Below are positions 1-6,436 of a stretch of DNA of 11,568 bases, piece after piece. Under the pieces are notes generated by a model that was not told the DNA's origin, made no database searches, and was given only the letters and a program-made list of their open reading frames with translations. The position numbers and the translations under genes are program-made. Positions within the stretch are counted from its first letter, which is position 1, and each line of letters begins with the position of its first letter. Source of the stretch: JAQGMV01 sp046597455 (GTDB taxonomy: Bacteria > Pseudomonadota > Gammaproteobacteria > Burkholderiales > SG8-41); contig JBKJKJ010000096.1 of the NCBI GenBank assembly GCA_046597455.1, positions 1 to 11,568 on the forward strand, read 5' to 3'.

Positions 1-290
1 TCGAGCCCGCCGGCCCACCAGCCGGCGCCGCGAACGAACATGATGACCGGCGTGCCGCGCTCGGACGTCGGATGGTAAAGACGCGTCGCAAATGGACCGG
101 CCGGCCCCACGATCTGGAATTCATTCACCGACTCGACGGGCGGCGGATCCTGCGCGAGAAAGGCGAAATAACGATCCTGCTTCTCGCGCGCCGCTTCGAG
201 CGGCATCGTCAAGGGGTCGGCGGGCTCCGCGCCAGCCTCCCTGCTGATCGCGCTGGCCCTGACGTAATCGGGGTCGAGCTCTATGTCCAT
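1..290 (-). CDS. Alpha/beta hydrolase (fold-3, Aes/HSL-like), N-terminal part, cut by window edge
   Basis: Only the first 96 codons are in the window; the gene runs off the left edge. Reading from an ATG at 290 with an AGGGA-type ribosome site upstream, the protein begins MDIELDPDYVRASAISREAG. It has a charged helical N-terminus, then a strand ending in TRLYHPT, then VIMFVRGAGWWAGGL at about residues 82-96. That last stretch sits where hormone-sensitive-lipase/Aes-like esterases carry the oxyanion-hole motif HGGGxxxG. Enzymes of this group hydrolyse short-chain esters or related bonds, usually in the cytoplasm. The His of the motif is Arg here and the middle Gly is Ala, which is unusual. The catalytic Ser-Asp-His lies beyond the window, so activity cannot be judged. 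It follows the oxidase trio on the same strand after a 157-bp gap, so it may be co-transcribed or use the putative promoter at 324-353. Confidence 0.72.
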   Translation of the reverse strand, partial: MDIELDPDYVRASAISREAGAEPADPLTMPLEAAREKQDRYFAFLAQDPPPVESVNEFQIVGPAGPFATRLYHPTSERGTPVIMFVRGAGWWAGGL

Positions 291-323
291 GGTGTGCTGT
301 CCCTGCGTCGACGTGGAGCGGCG

Positions 324-353
324 ATATTAAGTGCGTCGATCGTGGTTTGTCGA
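324..353 (-). promoter_or_regulatory. Putative sigma70-type promoter for the alpha/beta hydrolase gene
   Basis: On the minus strand TCGACA (348-353, one mismatch to TTGACA) is followed after 18 bp by TAATAT (324-329, four of six matches to TATAAT). Transcription would start near 317, leaving a leader of about 27 nt before the ATG at 290. The stretch is AT-richer than its surroundings. Pattern match only; the hydrolase could instead be read through from the oxidase genes. Confidence 0.35.
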
Positions 354-447
354 TTCGAAGGACCATCATGTGGCGCAACGCCCCGGCGAGTGACGGGTGC
401 GCTCAGTCGGCGCGTATCCCCGCATCCCGTCTCAGCTTGCCCATCCG

Positions 448-1872
448 CTAACTACGTATCACCGCTTTCATTGCCGCTTCCGATTGGGGAAGCGCGGCGA
501 GCTCGCCCACCGTGATCGGCTTCACCGGCGCTCGCAAACGGTAATAACCCACCTCCTGCGGCGTTACACCCCTGTGCTCCGCGATGAGCTCGGTCACGGT
601 GAGCCCGCACAAGCGCCCCTGGCATGGGCCCATGCCGCAGCGAAGAAACGCTTTCATCTGATTCGGGCCGGGACAACCGAGCGCGACCGTGTCGGTGATC
701 TGGCGTGCGGTGACTTCCTCACACCGGCACACGATGGTATCGCCTGCGGGCTGGCGAAATGCTTTGCCCGGCCTGAAGAGCGCATCGAGGAAGCCGCGCC
801 CGCGCAGGCTGCGCGCAAGCTCGCCGCGTGCGGCACGCTCGGCGGCAGCGGAAACCGGGCGGCCCAGCGCACGCGACGCGGCCATGCCTGCAAGCGCGCC
901 ACGCCAGTGCGCCGCCTGCGCCCCGGCAATGCCCGCGCCATCGCCGGCGATCGCGATGCCTTCCACGGACGAATTGCCGTCGCGGTCGAGCGCCGGCACC
1001 CAGGCGAGCTGAATATCGTCCCAGCGATGCACGATGCCGACCGACATCGCGAGGTTCACATTCGGCGCGACGCCCTGGTGCACGAAGAGGTTGTCGACCT
1101 CGAAGCTTTCCTCTGCGCCTGCACCGCATCGATACGCAACCGCGCTCAGCGTGTCATCGCCGATCGCGCGCAGCGCCGTCACGCCGGAAATCACGCGCAC
1201 TTCGCGCTTCACCGCGCGCAGCAGCGTAAGACCTTCACGAAAATAGCTCGAAGCGAGAAACGGCAGCACGTGCGGGGCCGCGCGCATGCGGTTCTCGCCC
1301 GGGGTGGTGTCGAGAATCGCGTCCAGCCGTGCGCCCGCTTTCAGATACTGAGACGCGAGCAGCCACAGCAGCGGTCCGCAGCCCGCCACAACGGTGCGGC
1401 CGGCGGCGACGAGGCCCGAGGATTTCAGGAGGATTTGCGCGCCGCCCACCGTCATCACGCCCGGTAGCGTCCAGCCCGGTATCGGGAAAGGCCGCTCGAG
1501 CGCGCCGGTGCAGAGGATGACCCGCTTTGCGCCCGTCAGGTGTGCCGCCCCGCCGAGAGACACGCCGATCTCATGCTCAGGCGTAAGACTCCACACCGTC
1601 GCACCCGGCACGTACTGCGCGCCGCTGGACCGGAAAGCCTTGACGACTTCGCTGCCGCGCCAGTAGTTTTCGCCCAGCACCGACCTGTCGCTCACCGGCG
1701 TGTCGGTGATCGATCGGTAGATCTGCCCGCCGGCTGAGTGCTGCTCGTCGAAGAGTACGGTCGCAAGACCGGCATTCGCGCACGTCGCTGCCGCAGCAAG
1801 CCCCGCCGGACCCGCGCCGACGACGGCCACGTCGTACGAACCGGCTGCGGCGATGACGCTTCCGGCGCTCAC
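448..1872 (-). CDS. FAD-dependent opine oxidase-like subunit A (OoxA/HcnB/NoxA type) with BFD-like [2Fe-2S] domain
   Basis: A 474-residue flavoprotein subunit of the octopine/nopaline oxidase, HcnB and D-hydroxyproline dehydrogenase family. The N-terminal Rossmann motif GAGPAGLAAA is at residues 19-28. A second dinucleotide fold (VVAGCGPLLW) is around 161-170, and GDGAGIAGAQAAHWRG near 310-325 is the FAD-closing motif. The C-terminal BFD-like domain carries CRCEEVT (Cys382, Cys384) and CGMGPCQGRLC (Cys412, Cys417, Cys422), expected to hold a [2Fe-2S] cluster. Such subunits pass electrons within a membrane-associated dehydrogenase complex. I chose the GTG at 1872 because it overlaps the stop of the small ferredoxin gene as GTGA (4 bp, translational coupling) and gives a normal distance to the Rossmann motif. 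An ATG at 1986 would add 38 Arg/Ala-rich residues without family character. The substrate cannot be read from the sequence. Confidence 0.9.
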   Translation of the reverse strand: MSAGSVIAAAGSYDVAVVGAGPAGLAAAATCANAGLATVLFDEQHSAGGQIYRSITDTPVSDRSVLGENYWRGSEVVKAFRSSGAQYVPGATVWSLTPEHEIGVSLGGAAHLTGAKRVILCTGALERPFPIPGWTLPGVMTVGGAQILLKSSGLVAAGRTVVAGCGPLLWLLASQYLKAGARLDAILDTTPGENRMRAAPHVLPFLASSYFREGLTLLRAVKREVRVISGVTALRAIGDDTLSAVAYRCGAGAEESFEVDNLFVHQGVAPNVNLAMSVGIVHRWDDIQLAWVPALDRDGNSSVEGIAIAGDGAGIAGAQAAHWRGALAGMAASRALGRPVSAAAERAARGELARSLRGRGFLDALFRPGKAFRQPAGDTIVCRCEEVTARQITDTVALGCPGPNQMKAFLRCGMGPCQGRLCGLTVTELIAEHRGVTPQEVGYYRLRAPVKPITVGELAALPQSEAAMKAVIRS

Positions 1873-2168
1873 TTGCCGAGCTCGCGCCTGCCGCGCTGCA
1901 CCTGAACTCGCATACCTTCGCGCACCTGCACGAGGCACGCCTGCCGGTTGCCGACGCCGTCGATCTCGACCAGGCAGTCGAAACACACGCCCATCATGCA
2001 GTACGGCGCGCGAGGTGCGCCCGATACCGGCGTCACGCGGCAGTGGTCAATGCCAGCTGCGAGTAAAGCCGCGGCGACCGTGTCGGTGGCGCGTGCTGCA
2101 CACGCCCTGCCCTCGACGAAGAGCGTCACTGCGGGGCCGGATCCGTCAGGCTGCAAGCGCTTGAACAT
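1869..2168 (-). CDS. Small [2Fe-2S] ferredoxin-like subunit (HcnA-type, Fer2_4) of the oxidase complex
   Basis: A 99-residue ferredoxin-like protein. Cys57, Cys62, Cys65 and Cys78, in the arrangement CMMGVCFDC followed by QACLV, form the C-x4-C-x2-C-x12-C pattern of plant-type [2Fe-2S] domains, as in HcnA and the N-terminus of sarcosine oxidase alpha subunits. It should relay electrons between the flavins of the neighbouring subunits. The ATG at 2168 has GGAG five bases upstream. The start lies inside the last codons of the DAO-type gene (23-bp overlap), and the stop overlaps the GTG of the OoxA-like gene by 4 bp. The three genes therefore look translationally coupled and are expected to be made in equal amounts. 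Family and role are firm; the partner substrate is not known. Confidence 0.88.
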   Translation of the reverse strand: MFKRLQPDGSGPAVTLFVEGRACAARATDTVAAALLAAGIDHCRVTPVSGAPRAPYCMMGVCFDCLVEIDGVGNRQACLVQVREGMRVQVQRGRRELGK

Positions 2169-3297
2169 CGAATCTCCGGGTGCTGAATGGCGCGAAATCC
2201 TCTTCGGACAGGCGGCCTGCCGCAATCTGGGGCGCGAGGACGAGCGCGTGGGCTGCGGCCAGCGTGACGCCGCTGTGGCACGACGCGTTGAATGCGCCCG
2301 GACACGCCGCGGATTCCTCGTAGATCGGAAAACCATCCTTCGTCATCACGCGCAGGCAGGCCCACGTGCGCACGATGTTGAGGCTCGCGAGCTGCGGGAA
2401 AATACGCATGGCGCGATGCGCGAGCACCGCAGTCACATCCGCGCTGACCGTCGGATCGGCGCCGGCCTCTTCCTGGGAGTCCCCGATCATGAGGCTGCCT
2501 TCGTCTGTCTGGCGCACCGTCTGCATCGGGTAATGCAGGAAAGGCGCGGTTCGTTCGGTGACGATGAGCTGTCCGCGCTGCGGGCGCACCGGGATGGCGA
2601 GGCCGACCATCGGCGCGAGACGAACGTTGTCGATGCCGGCCGCGAGGACGACTTTGCCTGCGTGCACTTCCCCCCGCGCCGTGGTCACGCGAAATGCGAC
2701 ACCGCCGTGGTCGATATGCTCGATGCGCTCGACGCGGTGATCGGAAAGATAGGCGGTGCCCAGTTGCTGCATCCCGGTATTGAGCGCGCGATAAAGACGC
2801 AGCGCATTGCAGTGGCCGTCGAACCGGCTGAAGCTTCCCCCGACCACGTCCGGACCGATCTGAGGAATGGCGGCTTGCACCCGATCGCGATCGAACATCT
2901 CGAATTCGAAGCGCTGCTGCCCGGGCTGGTCCTGTATCCGCTGGAGCAGATCGCGCCGCCCTTCCCACTCGCGCTCGGAGAGGGCGAGATTGAAGCCCCC
3001 CGGACGCTGGAAAGCGACGTCGATACCGGTCTGCTGCTCGAGCATGTCGGCAAACCCGCTCCACGCGTTCGACGAGCGCATCGTCCACGCAGAGTAGGCG
3101 GCAAGCCCCAGGCCTTTGCTCTGCACCCAGACGAGTGCGAAGTTGCCGCGTGAAGCGCGAAATGCGATATCGCCTTCGTCGAGGACCGCGACACGCTGGC
3201 CGCTTCGGGCAAGACCCCACGCGATCGCCGAGCCCATGAGCCCGCCGCCGATCACCGCCACGTCGAAGTCGCGCCGTGCCTGTGCAGAAAGCGCCAT
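2146..3297 (-). CDS. FAD-dependent amino-acid/opine dehydrogenase subunit B (DAO family, OoxB/HcnC type)
   Basis: A 383-residue D-amino-acid-oxidase-fold flavoprotein, expected to be the substrate-oxidising subunit that removes hydride from a secondary or primary amine carbon. The FAD-binding motif GGGLMG is at residues 17-22. RASRGNFALVWVQSKG follows about 30 residues on, a stretch characteristic of OoxB-like proteins. The C-terminal block RTWACLRVMTKDGFPIYEES and CHSGVTLAAAHA near the end are FAD/substrate motifs of the HcnC/OoxB/glycine-oxidase group. I chose the ATG at 3297 because it puts 16 residues before the Rossmann motif and has AAAGG just upstream. An ATG at 3363 with a GGGAAG upstream would add 22 residues and cannot be excluded. 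It is first of the trio and divergent from the GGT-like gene with 206 bp between starts. Known members act on octopine, nopaline, glycine or D-hydroxyproline; which applies here is open. Confidence 0.88.
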   Translation of the reverse strand: MALSAQARRDFDVAVIGGGLMGSAIAWGLARSGQRVAVLDEGDIAFRASRGNFALVWVQSKGLGLAAYSAWTMRSSNAWSGFADMLEQQTGIDVAFQRPGGFNLALSEREWEGRRDLLQRIQDQPGQQRFEFEMFDRDRVQAAIPQIGPDVVGGSFSRFDGHCNALRLYRALNTGMQQLGTAYLSDHRVERIEHIDHGGVAFRVTTARGEVHAGKVVLAAGIDNVRLAPMVGLAIPVRPQRGQLIVTERTAPFLHYPMQTVRQTDEGSLMIGDSQEEAGADPTVSADVTAVLAHRAMRIFPQLASLNIVRTWACLRVMTKDGFPIYEESAACPGAFNASCHSGVTLAAAHALVLAPQIAAGRLSEEDFAPFSTRRFDVQALAA

Positions 3298-3490
3298 GTG
3301 CCTTTTCCGAAAGACCGGGGAAGTGCGATGGTCGCCGAGGTCGGGACCGAGCGTCAAATTCACTCTTCCCGGTCGACTCGGCGTAAACCTTCAGTCGAAG
3401 CGTGGTGGCGGACGCCGTCAGGCAGGGGGCGCTCGCGAAACAGCCCTCGCCAAAATCGAGTACGCTCCCGCAAGACCGATCGGGTTTTGA

Positions 3491-3496
3491 AAGGAG
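3491..3496 (+). promoter_or_regulatory. Strong ribosome-binding site that fixes the GGT-like start
   Basis: AAGGAG lies seven bases before the ATG at 3504. It decides between that ATG and an upstream in-frame ATG at 3402, which lacks such a site and would add 34 residues unlike the family. Confidence 0.8.
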
Positions 3497-3503
3497 CTCT
3501 TCG

Positions 3504-5216
3504 ATGCCTGCCTATCGCCCTTCCATCACCGGCAACCGTCACATGATTTCGGCGGGCCACTACTCGGCGGCCCACGCCGGCTTTCAGATCCTCGAAGCCG
3601 GCGGCAATGCGATCGACGCCGGGGTCGCCGCAGGCATCGCGCTCAGCGTGCTGCAGACCGATCGCGTCAACTTCGCCGGGGTGGCACCGATCATGATCTA
3701 CCTCGCCGACCGGCAGAAAGTCGTCAACATCGACGGTCTGGGCACCTGGCCGCGGGCGGCATCGATCGAATACTTCCGCCGCGAGCACGGCGGGGCGATG
3801 CCGCCGGGAATCCGGCGTACGGTCATGCCTGCGGCGCCTGCCGCGTGGATCCGCGCGCTCGGGCAATACGGCACGATGTCGTTCGGCGAAGTCGCACGCG
3901 CAGCGATCAGACTCACCCGCACCGGCTTCGCGATGCACGGCTTCATGGCGGACTACATACGCGATCACCAGGCCGACTACCGCCGCTGGTCCTCGAGTGC
4001 CGCGGTCTTCCTGCCTGACGGCAGGCCGCCGGAAGTGGGCGACGTCTTCGTGCAGGAAGCGCTTTCCGACACGCTGCAGTACATGGCCGACGAGGAAGCG
4101 GCTCACCGGGGCGACGGACGCGCCGCGGGGCTCAAGGCGGCCCGCGATGCGTTCTACGTCGGCGACATCGCCCGGAAGATCGCAGACTACCATCGCGAGA
4201 ACGGCGGCTGGGTCAGCCGTGAGGATCTTGCAGCTTACGACGTGCGCCTCGAACCCACGGTGACGACCCGGTTCCACGGCGTCGAGCTGCACGCGTGCGG
4301 CCCGTGGTCGCAGGGGCCGGTGCTTCCGCAAACGCTCAACGTGCTGGCGGGATACGACCTGAAGGCGATGGGTCATAACTCCGTCGCCTACATCCATCAT
4401 CTCACCGAAGCGCTCAAGCTCTCGTTCGCCGACCGCCACCGTTATTACGGCGACCCGCAGTTCGTCGACGTGCCGCTCGATGTCCTGCTGTCGGACGACT
4501 ACGCCGCCGCCCGGCGTCAGCTCATCCGCAGCCACGAAGCGTGGCCGCAGATGCCGCCTGCCGGCAGCGTGAAGGATTTCCCGCGCGCGACACCGCTTCC
4601 TCAGCCCGCCACCGGAGAACCGGCGCCCCTCGCCGATACGTCGTATGCGTGCGTGATCGACCGTGCAGGCAACGCGTTCTCCACGACGCCCAGCGACGGC
4701 TCCAGCGCCACACCGGTCATTCCGGGCACCGGCCTGTGTCCTTCGTCGCGCGGCTCCCAGTCGTGGACCGATCCGGCGCATCCCGCAGCGCTCGCGCCCG
4801 GCAAACGCCCGCGCCTCACACCCAATCCGGCGCTCGTCCTGAAAGACGGCAAGGTCTACATGCCTTTCGGCTCGCCCGGTAACGACATCCAGCCGCAGGC
4901 GATGCTGCAGGTTTTCCTCAACGTCGTCGTATGGGGCATGGATCCGCAGGCCGCAGTGGAAGCGCCGCGCTTCGCCACCTACAGCTTTCCCTCCTCGTCC
5001 GAGCCGCACGCCTACCACCCCGGACGCCTGAACCTGGAAAACCGGATCGGCCAGGCGACCATCGACGCGCTCGGGCTGATCGGACACAAGGTGGCAACGT
5101 GGCCCGAACTCGAGTGGCGCGCAGGTGCGGTGTGCGCGATACGCGTAAACGACCGGACCGGGGTGCTCGAAGCCGGTGCCGATCCCCGCCGGCCGTGCTA
5201 TGCGTTGGGTGTCTGA
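3504..5216 (+). CDS. Gamma-glutamyltransferase-like Ntn-hydrolase, glutamate pocket altered
   Basis: A 570-residue GGT-family proenzyme that should self-cleave into large and small subunits before Thr379, in the context DTSYACVID. This matches TTHYSVVD of E. coli GGT, where the first Thr is the nucleophile. Other family landmarks are GGNAIDAGVAAGIAL near the N-terminus, HHLTEALKLSFADRHRYYGD around 297-316, PGKRPRLTPNPALVLKDG near 432-449 and FGSPGND around 455-461. GGTs hydrolyse or transfer gamma-glutamyl groups, but related enzymes deacylate other amides. Residues that hold glutamate in E. coli GGT look changed: Arg114 aligns with Leu (DGLGTWPRAA), Ser462-Ser463 with Leu-Thr, and the oxyanion Gly484 with Asn. 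No signal peptide is visible from the chosen start, so it may be cytoplasmic. It is divergent from the oxidase trio. Family is firm; glutathione as substrate is doubtful. Confidence 0.88.
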   Translation: MPAYRPSITGNRHMISAGHYSAAHAGFQILEAGGNAIDAGVAAGIALSVLQTDRVNFAGVAPIMIYLADRQKVVNIDGLGTWPRAASIEYFRREHGGAMPPGIRRTVMPAAPAAWIRALGQYGTMSFGEVARAAIRLTRTGFAMHGFMADYIRDHQADYRRWSSSAAVFLPDGRPPEVGDVFVQEALSDTLQYMADEEAAHRGDGRAAGLKAARDAFYVGDIARKIADYHRENGGWVSREDLAAYDVRLEPTVTTRFHGVELHACGPWSQGPVLPQTLNVLAGYDLKAMGHNSVAYIHHLTEALKLSFADRHRYYGDPQFVDVPLDVLLSDDYAAARRQLIRSHEAWPQMPPAGSVKDFPRATPLPQPATGEPAPLADTSYACVIDRAGNAFSTTPSDGSSATPVIPGTGLCPSSRGSQSWTDPAHPAALAPGKRPRLTPNPALVLKDGKVYMPFGSPGNDIQPQAMLQVFLNVVVWGMDPQAAVEAPRFATYSFPSSSEPHAYHPGRLNLENRIGQATIDALGLIGHKVATWPELEWRAGAVCAIRVNDRTGVLEAGADPRRPCYALGV

Positions 5217-5260
5217 AAAGGCCCCTGCGCGACATGCTGGCCAACGACCGGGCGCCGAGA

Positions 5261-5290
5261 GCGGCCAAGGCCGCCTGCATAAAGATGCAG
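5261..5290 (+). repeat. Two back-to-back perfect hairpins after the GGT-like gene
   Basis: GCGGCCAAGGCCGC (5261-5274) and CTGCATAAAGATGCAG (5275-5290) are two perfect inverted repeats, each with a 6-bp stem, directly abutting one another 44 bp after the GGT-like stop. No T-run follows, so a classical intrinsic terminator is unlikely. They could slow 3' exonucleases or separate expression of this gene from the next one. Confidence 0.55.
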
Positions 5291-5346
5291 CCGGGAAGAC
5301 GACCCGGCGCGAGCGCTCGATCGCCAGGACGCGGATAATCGCGCTC

Positions 5347-6258
5347 ATGCGCAACCCGAGAGGAGCATTGAGGCGATTCCACGCAGCCGTGCTGCTGGCC
5401 GGTTTGTGTGCAACGGGCGCCGGCTTCGCTGCGGGGATGACATCGACCGTCACCCTGCCCGCGCCGGTCGTCAACGACGCACTCTGGAAACCCGGCCCCC
5501 ATTTACGCTGGCAACTGCAGTACGCCACGGCGCCGGCCGATCTCTCGATCGACGCAGACGTGTACAAAATCGACCTTTTCGACAATGACGCGGCAGACGT
5601 CGAGCGCCTGAAAGCGCGCGGAAAACACGTCGTGTGCTACCTCAATGCAGGGGCGTGGGAAGCGTGGCGACCCGATGCGAAGCAGTTTCCCGCAGCGGCT
5701 GTCGGCAGGCATTACACAGGCTGGCCGGCAGAGCGGTGGCTGGACATACGCCGCATCGACCTGCTCGCGCCCATCATGCTCGCGCGGCTGGACCTGTGCA
5801 GGCTCAAGGGATTCGACGGCGTGATGTTCGACAACGTCGACGGCTACATGCAAAAGACCGGCTTTCGCATCAGAGGCGACGACCAGTTGCGATTCAACGC
5901 CTGGATCGCGAATGAAGCTCGCAGGCGCGGGCTGTCAGCGGGCATGAACAACAATTCCGAGCAAACCTCGCGGCTGCTGCCCTATTTCGACTGGGCACAG
6001 GCGGAGAGCTGCTTTTCGGAGGGCTGGTGCGCGAGTCTGCGACCTTTCGTCGAGAGCGGAAAAGCGGTGGTGGTGATCGAATACACGGACGATCAGAGCC
6101 GACTCAATGCGATGTGCGAAATGGCCCTCGCGCTGCGCTTCAGCCTTTTGCGAAAAAAACGCGAGCTCGATGCTTACCGGCAGGACTGCGCCAACGTCGG
6201 CCCCGCATCCGCGCGTGCCAACAAAGAAATAAGGCTCCCGCCCCTGCGCCGTTCCTGA
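5347..6258 (+). CDS. Secreted GH114-like protein (endo-alpha-1,4-polygalactosaminidase family TIM barrel)
   Basis: A 303-residue protein with an N-terminal signal peptide: basic MRNPRGALRRF, hydrophobic AAVLLAGLCATGAG, probable cleavage after FAA near residue 29. The mature part has GH114-type landmarks: WQLQYATAPADLSIDADVYK, IDLFDND, HVVCYLNAGAWEAWRPD around 94-110, FDGVMFDNVDGY at 156-167, MNNNSEQ near 199-205 and QAESCFSEGW near 218-227. In this family the acidic residues of the CYxxxGxxE and FDGVxxDxxD blocks line the catalytic cleft; characterised members cut galactosamine-containing polysaccharides. It probably acts outside the cytoplasm. The ATG at 5347 has no good ribosome site, but it is the only start giving a clean signal peptide; an upstream ATG at 5176 would place Arg/Lys-rich residues before it. 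It lies 130 bp after the GGT-like gene. Fold assignment is fairly sure, substrate is not. Confidence 0.8.
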   Translation: MRNPRGALRRFHAAVLLAGLCATGAGFAAGMTSTVTLPAPVVNDALWKPGPHLRWQLQYATAPADLSIDADVYKIDLFDNDAADVERLKARGKHVVCYLNAGAWEAWRPDAKQFPAAAVGRHYTGWPAERWLDIRRIDLLAPIMLARLDLCRLKGFDGVMFDNVDGYMQKTGFRIRGDDQLRFNAWIANEARRRGLSAGMNNNSEQTSRLLPYFDWAQAESCFSEGWCASLRPFVESGKAVVVIEYTDDQSRLNAMCEMALALRFSLLRKKRELDAYRQDCANVGPASARANKEIRLPPLRRS

Positions 6259-6270
6259 ACGCGGCTTTTA

Positions 6271-6280
6271 TCACCGGTGA
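6271..6280. repeat. 10-bp perfect palindrome TCACCGGTGA
   Basis: A self-complementary decamer 12 bp after the GH114-like stop, in the 178-bp gap before the ApbA-like gene. It could be a regulator half-site pair or chance in GC-rich DNA. Confidence 0.25.
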
Positions 6281-6382
6281 CCACAGACCTGCGAGGAAAG
6301 TCAGCAGCGAATCGGCGCAATGCTGCTTTGCATGATTGCATCCAGGGGGCGGGCGAAATAGCATTGGGGGTTCTGCAACGAT

Positions 6383-6404
6383 CGGAACCGAACGACGCGT
6401 TCCG
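6383..6404. promoter_or_regulatory. Inverted repeat CGGAAC-N10-GTTCCG upstream of the ApbA-like gene
   Basis: Six-base arms, exactly complementary, are separated by 10 bp and end 32 bp before the ATG at 6437. The arm spacing would suit a dimeric regulator, but the arms are short and no regulator gene is present in the window. Treat as a candidate operator only. Confidence 0.3.
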
Positions 6405-6436
6405 CTCCTCCACCTGAATTTCACCCGAGGGCCTTT

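Noticed and set aside
72..515. Plus-strand 147-codon open frame at the left end
   Set aside because: Its first half is antisense to the alpha/beta hydrolase, whose motif region is clear; the translation is Arg-rich without features.
397..1467. 356-codon plus-strand open frame opposite the OoxA-like gene
   Set aside because: Arg/His/Ala-rich translation with no motif; the minus-strand flavoprotein accounts for this DNA.
1873..1986. ATG at 1986 as start of the OoxA-like protein
   Set aside because: The extra 38 residues are an alternative-frame reading of the ferredoxin gene; the GTG at 1872 with GTGA coupling fits better.
1948..3153. 401-codon plus-strand open frame opposite the ferredoxin and DAO-type genes
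   Set aside because: Antisense to two confidently recognised genes; no motifs of its own.
3298..3503. Promoter search in the divergent gap between the DAO-type and GGT-like genes
   Set aside because: No -35/-10 pair close enough to consensus on either strand; only the ribosome sites and a short CCGATCGG palindrome (3476-3483) stand out, so no promoter was called.
3360..5585. Very long open frame (741 codons) on the minus strand opposite the GGT-like gene
   Set aside because: The translation is Arg/His/Val-rich with no domain pattern, and it is antisense to a well-supported GGT gene. It is a GC-bias shadow.
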